Of a stretch of DNA of 64,000 bases, positions 42,246 to 50,913 are shown piece by piece. The notes under the pieces were generated by a model. The model was not told the origin of the DNA and made no database searches. It saw only the letters and a list, made by a program, of their open reading frames with translations. Made by a program: the position numbers and the translations under genes. Positions within the stretch are counted from its first letter, which is position 1, and each line of letters opens with the position of its first letter. Source of the DNA: a virus; IMG/VR virus record IMGVR_UViG_3300047625_000012, positions 1 through 64,000 of that record. One strand, given 5' to 3'.

Positions 42246-44837
42246 TCACGCACCTGAGCCGCCTGTTTCGTGTCCGCCGATACCGGTACCCGTAGACAGG
42301 TCAGTCGAGTGTCCCGTCTCGATCTTGGCGGCTGCGATCTCCAGTGCGGTGGTGTTGTCGGCCTGATTGATTTTCTCGTGAGAGGCAATCTCTGCCTGCG
42401 TGTTCTGCGCCTCGCCCTGCTGCTCAACAACTGTCTGCTGCAGTTTCGCCTGATTCTCCGCAGCCTGCGACTGCTGATCCTGCTGACCCTTGGACTGCTG
42501 CAGCTGTTGCTTGCCCTGGTTGTTGGCGTTGGCAACCGCAATCGCGGTCTGTCCCGGGTCCATCGGAGGCGGCGGCATGAACTTCTGCAGCACAGCCTGT
42601 GCCTGCTGGATCGCAGGGGGGATCTTGGCCAACACCTGTTTTGACGCGTCCATGACGTGATGCGAGATTTCCGCCAGCGTGTGGTCCATCTCTTTCTGCG
42701 TCTTGGGGTCTTTGTACTGGGTCAGCTCGCCTAAGTCTACCGGCTTACCCGCAACCGCCTCCAGCGCTTTCGAGCCCGTCTCAACAACTTGTGACAGGTA
42801 CCAGTATGCAATATGCTCCACGAGGTGTTGCAGACACGCGGGAATGAATTTCGGCGCAATGATCGAGAGCATCCCGAAGAACGGGCTCATCATGTAATCA
42901 AGATGCACCTGGATGTGCGCAAGCTGGTCCTGCTCGGGGAATGCACCCACCGGCCGCCCCAGGGTCATCGCGACATTCTCGTTGACGGCATTCAACTCCT
43001 GCATCTGCTGCTGCGGTTTCAGGAGGTCTACCGCGTTGGGGATCTTGGTCCGCTCTAGGATCAGCTCTTCTACCTTGCGAGCGTCGTACAGCTCCGGGTG
43101 CAGGTCGGCACGTTGTTGGATAATCTGCAGTTGCGCAAAACGCTGTACGTCGCTGAAGACTTGCGGATCAGAGACAGGGACCACGTCGACCGGTCCTTCA
43201 TAATCCGACCGGTAGGCGAGCATTTCGCCCGTATCATCAAAAATTTCCTCATCCGTGATGTACATCCGGTTGATGCGGTGGAGGATACCGATCAACCGAT
43301 CCATCGCCGCGTGCAGCCGTTGGTGGATCGCCGACAGGACTTTCATGCCCTGCTCGATCAACGCGAGCGTCGTGCCCACCGGCATGTTGGGAGAGCCGTC
43401 CTCCGACAGGTTCTCAAACGTGGTGCGGATGAGCGCTTCACCCTGCTCGGTGCACCACCCCAACAGCTGATACAACATCGTGGACGGCGGGTTGAACGGT
43501 ACGGCCATCAGGATCTTGCGGATGTCCTGATCCCCGATCGCAGCGCCTTCGATCTCCGTGACCCCGCACACGTTGAGATTGAGCGTTTCGCCGTTACCTC
43601 CGCCCCCTTTCAGGCGCAGCAGCGTCGGCAGATTCTGGATCATGGAGGTATCCAGGAGCCCGCGCAGGCTCCCGGTAGCCGCTCCGGCCAGCGAACCGGC
43701 ATAGTGGAGCAGGCCCACGGACTGCGCGCCGCGCCACGGCAGGCACTCGAAGTCCACGAGCCAGCACATGTTCTCGCACTGGGGGTCGTCCTCTTCCCAG
43801 TTGCGCACCACGCGTAAACACTCACGCGAGACCGGATCGATGTCGACGAGATAGGGTTTCGGCCCCTCGCGCATCGCGACCGCCTCGGGGTCTGAATTGC
43901 GCCGGTCACCTGCCACCCGCAGCTGATCCGTGTCCTCAAGCTCCGCCAGCACCTCGCACACCAGGATGCGGCGCAAGCCGTCTTTGTTGTCGGCGGTGAT
44001 GCTGCTCTTGCCTTCGACTTTGTCCGTCGCCTTTTCTGCCCGCGTTTTCTCCGGCATCTGCGCCGGGGCCATGAGCGGCACCTTGACGTAGTAATCCTGC
44101 CGGATGCGGGATTCCAACTCGTGCTGGGTAATCGTATCCACCAGGGTGCGCCGCTCAGCCGAATAGAAATCGCTCGCCGCTTCGGGTATCAACACCTGAT
44201 CGATCGGCCAGAATGTCGGGACGGGCCGCTTCTTATCCGAGTCGTACACGAGGCGCATGTACTGCGAGCCGGCGGGCAGCTGCTGCGAGAGCAGCTTCTC
44301 CAGCTGCGAGCGGAATTCCGGCATCTGCTTCCGGAACTGCCAGTTCATGTGCGCGGTCTTGCGGTCCGCCTTCTGCAACCGGTCCGGGGTCTGTTTGCCC
44401 GGTATCCATGACTTCGTAGGGCCGTTGGGCGGCATCAGCTCGCCGATCGTGTGTGACTGGTAATACACGATCGCTTTGGACATCATCGGGTGAGTCACTT
44501 TCGAACCTGCATCAAACGCAGGCGCGCTGACGCTTTCCCCCGCAAGCCCGGTGCGTTTGATTCCTTCCTCGTACTGTTTGTCCCGGTCCGCGCGCGACTG
44601 CTTGTCGTACTCAATGCGTTCCAACAGCTCCGTGGTGAATCCCTGCAGCTGGGTAGAGTCCAGCTCGGGGACCAGGTTGCGGTAGAACTCCGTCTCATCC
44701 GCAGGAGGCTTGTCGTCGCCTTCGTCTTCCGTCTTGACGATCGCACCGCCGTCGTCGGTGTCGGTCACTCCGGGGGAGGATTCGTTGGGCTCCCCATCCG
44801 AGGGGTAGGAGCTGTTCTCTCCGTCGTCAAGTGCCAT
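42246..44837 (-). CDS. Portal protein
   Basis: 863 residues, soluble. The acidic N-terminus is followed by the portal body with HMNWQFRKQMPEFRSQLEKL, QYMRLVYDSD, WLVDFECLPWRGAQSVGLLH and long helices near 460-620, then a glutamine-rich C-terminal coiled coil (QQSKGQQDQQSQAAE) and LSTGTGIGGHETGGSGA. Size, gene order after the large terminase, and helical crown fit the podoviral portal (head-to-tail connector). The dodecamer is the DNA entry and exit gate. Confidence 0.85.
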   Translation of the reverse strand: MALDDGENSSYPSDGEPNESSPGVTDTDDGGAIVKTEDEGDDKPPADETEFYRNLVPELDSTQLQGFTTELLERIEYDKQSRADRDKQYEEGIKRTGLAGESVSAPAFDAGSKVTHPMMSKAIVYYQSHTIGELMPPNGPTKSWIPGKQTPDRLQKADRKTAHMNWQFRKQMPEFRSQLEKLLSQQLPAGSQYMRLVYDSDKKRPVPTFWPIDQVLIPEAASDFYSAERRTLVDTITQHELESRIRQDYYVKVPLMAPAQMPEKTRAEKATDKVEGKSSITADNKDGLRRILVCEVLAELEDTDQLRVAGDRRNSDPEAVAMREGPKPYLVDIDPVSRECLRVVRNWEEDDPQCENMCWLVDFECLPWRGAQSVGLLHYAGSLAGAATGSLRGLLDTSMIQNLPTLLRLKGGGGNGETLNLNVCGVTEIEGAAIGDQDIRKILMAVPFNPPSTMLYQLLGWCTEQGEALIRTTFENLSEDGSPNMPVGTTLALIEQGMKVLSAIHQRLHAAMDRLIGILHRINRMYITDEEIFDDTGEMLAYRSDYEGPVDVVPVSDPQVFSDVQRFAQLQIIQQRADLHPELYDARKVEELILERTKIPNAVDLLKPQQQMQELNAVNENVAMTLGRPVGAFPEQDQLAHIQVHLDYMMSPFFGMLSIIAPKFIPACLQHLVEHIAYWYLSQVVETGSKALEAVAGKPVDLGELTQYKDPKTQKEMDHTLAEISHHVMDASKQVLAKIPPAIQQAQAVLQKFMPPPPMDPGQTAIAVANANNQGKQQLQQSKGQQDQQSQAAENQAKLQQTVVEQQGEAQNTQAEIASHEKINQADNTTALEIAAAKIETGHSTDLSTGTGIGGHETGGSGA

Positions 44838-44872
44838 CAGCGACGCCTCCCGGCGATGCGATCAACCAAAAT

Positions 44873-45031
44873 TCAAGGTTCGATGGGGTCGGTAGGATGT
44901 TCGTACGTTCGCGACGTAGGCCAACCCCGGATGTGCGTTACATAGAGACGGTCTCTTTCGAAGTCAACCTCAGTCTCAACGCCCTGACGCGCCAAGTACT
45001 CTTTCATTTCTTGAACCGTCATTTTATCCAT
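44873..45031 (-). CDS. Small protein between portal and TerL
   Basis: 52 residues from ATG 45031, overlapping the end of the large terminase by 8 bases. Starts MDKMTVQEMKEYLARQGVE, like a SAP or helical hairpin domain, and ends acidic. No strong match. Confidence 0.5.
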   Translation of the reverse strand: MDKMTVQEMKEYLARQGVETEVDFERDRLYVTHIRGWPTSRTYEHPTDPIEP

Positions 45032-46565
45032 CGTAAGGGTTACTTCGTTTCCGTTGCTTGAGCCGCTCAGCCGCCGCCACGACGGCCTTAATCGGATCGG
45101 CGCGCACTGTCAAGCGGATATTGAACTTCCGCATGAACAAAAGCAAAGCCTGGGTCCCCGTATCGAGCAGGTCATCATGCTCCAGCGACCCCTCCCCCAC
45201 GTAGGTGCAGAACTGGTTGATGACGGGCTCTGCCCAGTCCCTGGGCTGGCTCGGGCGCTTCAAAGACTCGACCGCCCATACCCTCCCATGGGGGAACAAC
45301 GGCGAGGCGCCATGGAGCTTGGAAAGCTTGTCCATGTCGGTAGGGAAGCGCTCCGCCAGAATCCCCTCCGTGGCGAGCTGCTGGACCAGAGACTTGCCCG
45401 AGCCGGTATCTTCGATCAGCAGCAGATCAATGGTCCGGCCCTGGTGGGACGGCCGCTGTGCGCGGGAGATGAGCGCGGGGCGCAGGAGGGGCTCTTCGGT
45501 ATCCCCGTACGTGAAAGTCCGCTCGTGTTTCACCTTGCGCACCAGATCCGGAAAGCCCAGGTACTCTTCCCAGGCGTCCAGCAACATGATGTGGTCACGC
45601 CGTTCGTACTCAAACAAACCCCACACGGTACAGGCGGTCGGGTCGCCGGTCTGCTCCTTCTTGTTCCAGGTCTCCTCGGTAAAAGCCGTATCAAGTGACA
45701 TTACTACGAAGCGGAATTTCGGCAACGGCTTTTTCGCCGGCCACAGCCGCCAGTCGCTGCGCTTGACGAACCCGGCTTCTTCCGGGTCGATTACCTCCCC
45801 GTAGATTTCCTGCCGCCCGATCCGGGTGCCTTCGTACTTGGCGATATTCTCGTAGAAAATATCCGACAGGTTTTCGGCGTTCTCGTAGGTACTGCCCGAT
45901 ATCGTGATGGAGTTTTTCAACGCCATCAGCATCTTGATGAACGGCTTGGGCTTCGGGGTGCCCGTCCAGAACACCTGCGGGTGTTTGCCTAACCGCAACC
46001 CGAATATGAAATTGTCAAACGCCTTTTCCGCGTAGCGCCAGGACGCAACCTCATCGAGCCAGCCCCGGTGACACTGCGGGCCGCGCAGACGCTCCGGCAC
46101 ATCCGCAGAGAAGCCCAGAATCTTCGCATCGTTGTAGAGGGTTATTTCCGGCGGTGACTTGGTCGAGTGTTTGATCAGCTTCCGGGGCAGCACCGGGTAC
46201 TGCTTTCCCGGCGGTCCGATCAGCCCGGCTTTATCCTCATACGCACCATGAAGTCCTGTCGGCCCGTAGAAGCACGTCTTGATCAGATCTTCATGGGTAG
46301 GAGCGATGACAAAGTTATACGAGCCTGGATCGGTAGCCGCCATGTCCGCGATCCAGCGGGCACCGGATACCGTCTTACCGAATCCGCGTCCGGATTTGAT
46401 CCCGAAGAAGTCCCACTTGTTATCGTCCGGGGGCAGCTGCTTGGCCCGGGCGAGCGCCTTCCAGCGCAACCGCGCGCCGAGAAGCTCCAGGTCTTCATCC
46501 GAGAAACGGGACAGCTTGTCGCGCAGTTCGCGCGGGTCTTCGAAGGGGAGTTTGACAGCGGCCAT
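45024..46565 (-). CDS. Terminase large subunit (TerL)
   Basis: 513 residues. ATPase: SGRGFGKT (58-65, Walker A) and WLDEVAS (169-175, Walker B with catalytic E172), SGSTYENAENL coupling region. Nuclease: SLDTAF, IEDTGSGKSL and HDDLLDT supply the RNase H-type acidic residues. It pumps DNA into the head and cuts it. The small terminase lies about 8.8 kb upstream instead of next to it. Confidence 0.93.
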   Translation of the reverse strand: MAAVKLPFEDPRELRDKLSRFSDEDLELLGARLRWKALARAKQLPPDDNKWDFFGIKSGRGFGKTVSGARWIADMAATDPGSYNFVIAPTHEDLIKTCFYGPTGLHGAYEDKAGLIGPPGKQYPVLPRKLIKHSTKSPPEITLYNDAKILGFSADVPERLRGPQCHRGWLDEVASWRYAEKAFDNFIFGLRLGKHPQVFWTGTPKPKPFIKMLMALKNSITISGSTYENAENLSDIFYENIAKYEGTRIGRQEIYGEVIDPEEAGFVKRSDWRLWPAKKPLPKFRFVVMSLDTAFTEETWNKKEQTGDPTACTVWGLFEYERRDHIMLLDAWEEYLGFPDLVRKVKHERTFTYGDTEEPLLRPALISRAQRPSHQGRTIDLLLIEDTGSGKSLVQQLATEGILAERFPTDMDKLSKLHGASPLFPHGRVWAVESLKRPSQPRDWAEPVINQFCTYVGEGSLEHDDLLDTGTQALLLFMRKFNIRLTVRADPIKAVVAAAERLKQRKRSNPYDG

Positions 46566-46585
46566 GAGCGCGTCAACGTAACAGC

Positions 46586-46792
46586 TTAAGCGGGGGCGTC
46601 AACCGCTTTCCGCATTGCTTCGCGCAGATTCCTGTCCTTATCTTCATCCAGAAGATCAATCAGCCTTAACTCGTGAGCACGCGTCGGGTCCAATGAGTTC
46701 CAGTAATCAATGTCTTCTAACAGACACATATAGGCGCCGTGCCGCCCCACATACAGACAACGCCAGGGGCGCGGGTCATCTGTGTCAGTCAT
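46586..46792 (-). CDS. Small hypothetical protein
   Basis: 68 residues from ATG 46792. Starts polar, contains WRCLYVGRHGAYMCLLEDIDYWN and an acidic helical end. It overlaps its upstream gene by 8 bases. Start of the island of small genes between TerL and TerS (as read along the map). Function unknown. Confidence 0.5.
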   Translation of the reverse strand: MTDTDDPRPWRCLYVGRHGAYMCLLEDIDYWNSLDPTRAHELRLIDLLDEDKDRNLREAMRKAVDAPA

Positions 46793-46979
46793 GTGCCCGT
46801 GCCCTGCGACGACGCTCCTCCAGCTCCCCGCAGATCGTACGCATGTCTTCAATTACGCTGCCCGGCATACGGACTACTACCGAAGACCGGAACCAACCTT
46901 GGTACTTGAGTGCAGACAGCTCCTGCAGAATCTCCGACAGCCTCGGGTCACTGACCGGTGGGCGTAACAGCCGACGCAT
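46785..46979 (-). CDS. Small helical protein
   Basis: 64 residues, helical, basic in its last third (ELEERRRRARAHD). No family recognised. Overlaps both neighbours. Confidence 0.45.
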   Translation of the reverse strand: MRRLLRPPVSDPRLSEILQELSALKYQGWFRSSVVVRMPGSVIEDMRTICGELEERRRRARAHD

Positions 46980-47553
46980 TCTGCGCGCTCCGTAATTTAG
47001 CGTTGTCTTCCAACAGCGCCGCGATCTGCATCGACATGCGGCTCAGGGTCTGGGTCATCTCCGCATTCTGCTTGAGCAGCTCATCCAGCCGCCCATTCAA
47101 CTGTTTGTTCTGCTCCATCGTCTCGGAAAGCCTGCGGTCATCGCCCTGCGCGTGGGGGGACACAGAAGGACGGTTGCCCGCAAGCTTCCCGAGACTTTCC
47201 TTTACTTCAGGCTGGTACGACGCACGCATGTTGGCCATCTGAGCGCGCTGCGCTATCTGTGCATCCGACAGATTCAGGTGTTTGTAGACCGCACCGGCTT
47301 TGCGCGCATCATCCGGCGGGTTGCAGGCAAGACAACGCACCCAGGCCCACTTCATGAGACGCTTGGCGCCGACTCCGCCCGCACCGAACAGCGGCTGCGC
47401 TTTGTTGCCCCCGCCGGCTGCGACGAGTCCCGGGGTCATGCCGTTCTGGCATTCCGGATTACGGCAGTCCGATCTTGCGCGGCGTGTCTGCGGACCGGCC
47501 TGGGCACGTGCTGCCAGCTCCCCCAGGCCTACGCTTTTATCCTGCGTAGCCAC
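46948..47553 (-). CDS. Zinc-binding, coiled-coil protein of unknown function
   Basis: 201 residues from GTG 47553. Two cysteine pairs (DCRNPECQNG near residue 30 and RCLACN near 75) suggest a zinc site. The C-terminal 60 residues form a coiled coil (QLNGRLDELLKQNAEM). A virion or DNA-packaging accessory role is possible from position only. Confidence 0.55.
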   Translation of the reverse strand: MATQDKSVGLGELAARAQAGPQTRRARSDCRNPECQNGMTPGLVAAGGGNKAQPLFGAGGVGAKRLMKWAWVRCLACNPPDDARKAGAVYKHLNLSDAQIAQRAQMANMRASYQPEVKESLGKLAGNRPSVSPHAQGDDRRLSETMEQNKQLNGRLDELLKQNAEMTQTLSRMSMQIAALLEDNAKLRSAQNASAVTPTGQ

Positions 47554-47556
47554 TCC

Positions 47557-48051
47557 CTACTCCTGTAACACCATAATACTGTTGATACCGTCATTACGGA
47601 ACACCAGCTCGTTAACGACCTTGAAATCTGCCTCAGGGATAGCGATACGAGTACGAATCTTATACTTCGTCTCGGTAACCGGAAGGCCTTCATAGACTAC
47701 GCTGCCCGGCCCGCAGCTATCCTCCTCAATCCGCATCTCCTTGGCGTACCGCCAGTACAATACGGGGCGCGCTGACTTACAGGTAGCGTGGAGTTTAAAG
47801 AGCGCCGTATACAAAGTCTGCCGCAGTTGTTCCGCTGCGTTCTCTATAGAAGCCGGCGCAATAGCCGCCAGTGTCATGTAAGGATAGTCTTGATATCTCC
47901 TTACAGCGTAGTCCCACTCAGCATGCCATGCGCGATGATCCCCATCCTTACAATCAAACATGCGTTCGATCTGCAATACTAATGCTTCTATAGACCCGAA
48001 CGGCGCTTTGCGCGGTGCGGGCTCCCCAGAGCTGTTGGTTTCGTCACTCAT
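47557..48051 (-). CDS. Hypothetical protein
   Basis: 164 residues, ATGA-coupled. Helical N-terminal two thirds, with an ENAAEQLRQTLYTALFKLH helix and a YWRYAKEMR segment, then a beta C-terminus ending in IMVLQE. Unrecognised. Confidence 0.5.
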   Translation of the reverse strand: MSDETNSSGEPAPRKAPFGSIEALVLQIERMFDCKDGDHRAWHAEWDYAVRRYQDYPYMTLAAIAPASIENAAEQLRQTLYTALFKLHATCKSARPVLYWRYAKEMRIEEDSCGPGSVVYEGLPVTETKYKIRTRIAIPEADFKVVNELVFRNDGINSIMVLQE

Positions 48052-48467
48052 AACACCGGTACCTTACGGCCGTTCTCAGGCCACCATCCGACCTTGCGCC
48101 CGAGGATCAGCGCCTGCGGGCCTTTGCTCCAGGCGAATACATACTTCAGGTTGTCGCACGAATTGCGCCACGCTGACCAGCAGTACGCACGCCACCACGC
48201 AGGCGCATCGGGCATGTAAGGCGACAGTACCCCGTTGATCCAGATGAGCGCGTAGATCCCGCTCACGCCGTCTTCCGGGTTGTCGTAAAGGAAGCCCACC
48301 GGAGCAAACCGCCAACGGTCGACTCTACGCTGGTTATCTTTTACAGACGGAATAGCGCTGACGTACCAAGCATGCGTCAGGCAGAACGGAATGAGCACGA
48401 CCCAGCCCAATACTGTGGCCAACAGCTGTATCAACTGCACAACGGTGAACCACAACCAGCCGATCAC
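48048..48467 (-). CDS. Membrane protein with N-terminal TM hairpin
   Basis: 139 residues. Residues 4-40 are hydrophobic (LWFTVVQLIQLLATVLGWVVL and PFCLTHAWYVS), then a soluble part with VDRWRFAPVGFLYDNPEDGVSG and WWRAYCWSAWRNSCDNLKYVFAW. That tryptophan-rich pattern occurs in a phage protein family near lysis or packaging genes. No enzymatic residues obvious. It may affect the inner membrane. Confidence 0.55.
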   Translation of the reverse strand: MIGWLWFTVVQLIQLLATVLGWVVLIPFCLTHAWYVSAIPSVKDNQRRVDRWRFAPVGFLYDNPEDGVSGIYALIWINGVLSPYMPDAPAWWRAYCWSAWRNSCDNLKYVFAWSKGPQALILGRKVGWWPENGRKVPVL

Positions 48468-48727
48468 GGTAACGCCTCGTACGCCTCTTGCAGCGACTTA
48501 CCGGACAGCAACAGTTTCTCGAACTTATCTATATCTTTATCCCGCAGCCGTTCGCCCCAGCCTTCCGCCTCAACTGCTGACATCACGTAGGTCGTCTCAG
48601 TCATGATCCGCATGTCCCGCGTGACCAGCAAGCACGTATCTCCTTCTCCTACCTTGCGCGCCTTGAAAAGATGGAATGCACACTGGTGATCACAGTTGCA
48701 GGCTTCTTTGGCTCGATCCCAACTCAC
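48464..48727 (-). CDS. Small hypothetical protein
   Basis: 87 residues from the GTG at 48727 (GTGA overlap). An upstream in-frame ATG at 48772 would add a CREC pair; with the following CNCDHQC that would complete a four-cysteine site, so the longer form deserves consideration. The C-terminal half is helical and charged. Function unknown. Confidence 0.5.
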   Translation of the reverse strand: MSWDRAKEACNCDHQCAFHLFKARKVGEGDTCLLVTRDMRIMTETTYVMSAVEAEGWGERLRDKDIDKFEKLLLSGKSLQEAYEALP

Positions 48728-49101
48728 GGCATTGCACTCCCGACACGTCTGTCGTTGGCTTCCAGCACCCATTCGGACTCGTCCAGTGCGGGCGCCTCGA
48801 CGATATTGACATACGGCGCGAACGGATTCGACTTGGTATGAGCCAGGATCGAGAACACCACATTACGCGCCTGCTGTAGCCGGATGGTGTGTACGTACAG
48901 GATATACGCGAACGAGGGGCCTACGTCCCGCGCGGCCATCTCCAGCGACATCCTGTTGAGCATGAAGTAGGTCGGCTCCCTGCGGAGGTCACGCAACGGC
49001 TCATAATCCGGACGCTCTTCGCACAGGTCAAAGAACCGTTTGGAGCGCGCCCGCTCCGCGATCTCATCATTGAGCCGGTCAACTCCGCCGCGTCGTGTCA
49101 T
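48724..49101 (-). CDS. Protein with capsid-C-terminus-like tail, paralogue of the gene at 53464
   Basis: 125 residues from ATG 49101 (GTG 49131 possible). The second half (AYILYVHTIRLQQARNVVF, then HTKSNPFAPYVNIVE and DESEWVLEA) aligns with the protein at 53464-53760 (SYVLYV, EHPFAPYISLV, EPQEW). The PFAPYVNIVE...W pattern also resembles the C-terminal strands of many phage capsid proteins (PFxxxLEVVVDPRL...W). It follows the two capsid-like fragments in the right order to be the C-terminal piece. Function unknown. Confidence 0.5.
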   Translation of the reverse strand: MTRRGGVDRLNDEIAERARSKRFFDLCEERPDYEPLRDLRREPTYFMLNRMSLEMAARDVGPSFAYILYVHTIRLQQARNVVFSILAHTKSNPFAPYVNIVEAPALDESEWVLEANDRRVGSAMP

Positions 49102-49474
49102 AGAGCCCCAGCTCTTCGGGAAGATATTCACCGTTCAATGCCATCTCAGCCGCGCGTCGGATGACGGGGTCAGTGTCGATGAGCTTTTTTATTTTTGGGG
49201 AGACGATCAGCTGACGCGGTACGATCGTAAGCCTGGACCACTCACCTGCTTTTTTCAGGTTTACCAACATCTCCTCAAGCGATTCCTGCGTGAGACTCGC
49301 TGCGGCTGCGTTGGAAAAATTACTGTTTGTCGTGTTCCAATAAGTACCGTTCGGCCATACGAACAGCTTCGATCGTGGCGGCAACGAGATGACCGGCTCA
49401 ACCGTTCCGCGCCACGGGACGAGTACCGCACCGGCGCTGCCGGCCAACAGCGATATGAAACCCCGCCGGTTCAC
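49079..49474 (-). CDS. Twin-arginine-like N-terminus joined to a middle piece of capsid-like sequence
   Basis: 131 residues from GTG 49474 (GTGA overlap). The N-terminus MNRRGFISLLAGSAGAVLV has the RRGF plus hydrophobic helix of a Tat signal. From residue 50 on, SNFSNAAAASLTQESLEEML and LTIVPRQLIVSP match SFSNQL, SLEQML and LQLVTSP of the phage capsid (residues 158-204). The segments before and after the match are unrelated to it. Product could be a periplasmic decoy or a remnant. Confidence 0.55.
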   Translation of the reverse strand: MNRRGFISLLAGSAGAVLVPWRGTVEPVISLPPRSKLFVWPNGTYWNTTNSNFSNAAAASLTQESLEEMLVNLKKAGEWSRLTIVPRQLIVSPKIKKLIDTDPVIRRAAEMALNGEYLPEELGLYDTTRRS

Positions 49475-49743
49475 TCGACATCCTGAGTCAACATGAACGT
49501 CTCTCCGTAGACGACATGCTCGTACGACGGCGGGTTGAAAGCGGTGTTTAGTATGTTGTGCACCAGGCTTTCTTCAGTCTCGATCATCGAGCGCGCCAGG
49601 TGTTCCGCATAGAGCCGGCCGATCTTTTCCCAATCCGGCTCGACCGCGCGCAATGCCGTCTGTGCCAGCTTGGTCTGAGATGCAAACGCAACGACGGCAG
49701 TCGCCGCAAGCGCTTTGAAAAAGCCTCTGCGGTTCACGGACAT
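49471..49743 (-). CDS. Twin-arginine-like N-terminus joined to an N-terminal-middle piece of capsid-like sequence
   Basis: 90 residues from ATG 49743; a GTG at 49737 in the GTGA overlap gives MNRRGFFKALAATAVVAF, a Tat-type signal. Residues 45-75 (EKIGRLYAEHLARSMIETEE and ILNTAFN) match capsid residues 103-134 at more than half of positions. The hydrophobic stretch before it also resembles the capsid segment VFGLAFALTK, so the signal may be partly inherited from the capsid. Followed directly by the next piece at 49079-49474. Confidence 0.55.
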   Translation of the reverse strand: MSVNRRGFFKALAATAVVAFASQTKLAQTALRAVEPDWEKIGRLYAEHLARSMIETEESLVHNILNTAFNPPSYEHVVYGETFMLTQDVE

Positions 49744-49949
49744 TCCCCCAGCTTCATCAGCTCCAAAGCGCAATCAGCTTGTGCAGGCGGCTTGCGCAAG
49801 GGGTTCACGTCGCAGTCTGCGATTCCAGTACGACAACCCTCACAGCACGGGTTCAAATAGCCGTTCCACCACTCCGCAATGCCCTTACGACGGAATGCCT
49901 CACGAAAGCCCGACGGCAATCTACGACGGTAAAACTCACTGGGTCTCAC
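49734..49949 (-). CDS. Small cysteine-rich protein
   Basis: 71 residues from GTG 49949 (GTGA overlap). Six cysteines, including NPCCEGC, ADCD, ADCA and GECP; the spacing could hold one or two metal ions or disulphides. First part is basic and aromatic (EFYRRRL, EWWNGY). Unknown. Confidence 0.45.
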   Translation of the reverse strand: MRPSEFYRRRLPSGFREAFRRKGIAEWWNGYLNPCCEGCRTGIADCDVNPLRKPPAQADCALELMKLGECP

Positions 49950-50143
49950 GGCCGACCCAACGCATGCCACAGGTGCCAGAGCGGGTCACGCCAGGGAGGC
50001 ACCCGGTAATCCGCCGGCAGATTGTTGGTCTGAAAACCCCACCGGATGAAGCGTTCACGCGCGACGTTGTGGCGCAGGCGGATCACCGCACGGCGGGTAC
50101 GCTTACCCAGCTTCGGCGGGATCGTCCCCCTCCGGAGTCTCAT
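49946..50143 (-). CDS. Small basic protein
   Basis: 65 residues, strongly basic first half (RLRRGTIPPKLGKRTRRAVIRLRH) and a tryptophan-rich end (WRDPLWHLWHALGRP). Could bind nucleic acid. Coupled to the gp49-like gene by ATGA. Confidence 0.45.
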   Translation of the reverse strand: MRLRRGTIPPKLGKRTRRAVIRLRHNVARERFIRWGFQTNNLPADYRVPPWRDPLWHLWHALGRP

Positions 50144-50541
50144 CGTCCCTCCTCATCCCGTCCCGGCTGTTTCGGTCGACCGTACGGGTACTCGAACAGC
50201 TCCTGCTTGAGCAGGTAACCTTCCAGCAACCACACCTTGCTGACGGCGTCCGCGCGTGCAGCCATACGCCCGACATTTGAATCGAAGTTGGTCAGGGAAG
50301 ACGGCGCAGACATGCCCGTGACCTTGAACCCGTTCCTGAGCACCAGCACGCACACGGTGAGCGCCGGCATCTCACCGCTTATGAACTTCGGGTCCACCTC
50401 CGGGTTGGTGAGCCAGATGGGGATCGCATCGCCTGTGATATAGGCTTCGGCGACGATCGTCGCCTCGACGTGCGCCAGCGTAATGCGCGGTGCGGTGAGC
50501 CCCTTCGCCTGGATCTCCGTCTCGATCTCGTTATCCGTCAT
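50140..50541 (-). CDS. Gp49/Sf6 gp66-family phage protein
   Basis: 133 residues from ATG 50541. EIQAKGLTAPRITLAHVEA, then LTVCVLVLRNGFKVTGMSA and FDSNVGRMAARADAVSKVW with LEGYLLKQEL are the recognised segments of the phage gp49/Sf6 gene 66 family. Function of the family is unknown, but it is common in podoviruses. Confidence 0.8.
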   Translation of the reverse strand: MTDNEIETEIQAKGLTAPRITLAHVEATIVAEAYITGDAIPIWLTNPEVDPKFISGEMPALTVCVLVLRNGFKVTGMSAPSSLTNFDSNVGRMAARADAVSKVWLLEGYLLKQELFEYPYGRPKQPGRDEEGR

Positions 50542-50606
50542 GGTGCAAACCCTTTGTAGTGTTCGTAGTGTACCGCCCAGAACTCGCGCTTGACGACATA
50601 AGCGAC

Positions 50607-50837
50607 CTAGTCCACGCACTCGTTGCAGATACAGACCCCGTCGTGATGAACCAGCAGCTCGGTATTGTCCTGCAGACTCGCGCAGTAATGACAGCGGCGT
50701 TCCTGCCTGATCAGGATGCTGATCTCCTCCAGAGCGTGGGGAGAAAGACGCGGACGGCGCCAGCGGCCCCACAGCCACCAGCGTACCGGGTTGGATCGCG
50801 GATGAGCCGTAGAACAGAGCGCAACGCCGTCCGACAT
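50607..50837 (-). CDS. ClpX-type C4 zinc-binding protein, C-terminus likely cut by a TAG
   Basis: 76 residues from ATG 50837 with AGGAG upstream. CHYCASLQD...ICNECVD is the four-cysteine zinc-binding pattern of the ClpX N-terminal domain. A TAG at 50607-50609 ends the frame, but the same frame then continues 22 sense codons (AYVVKREFWAVHYEHYKGFAP) to a TGA at 50538-50540, exactly at the ATGA of the next gene. The short frame therefore looks truncated by a nonsense change or is read through. Confidence 0.55.
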   Translation of the reverse strand: MSDGVALCSTAHPRSNPVRWWLWGRWRRPRLSPHALEEISILIRQERRCHYCASLQDNTELLVHHDGVCICNECVD

Positions 50838-50913
50838 CTTCACTCCTTACAACACGCCTGACACGGCTTGCACCGTGCCCGCCAGCGTTCAGGTAGCCGG
50901 CAGATCCAGCGCA

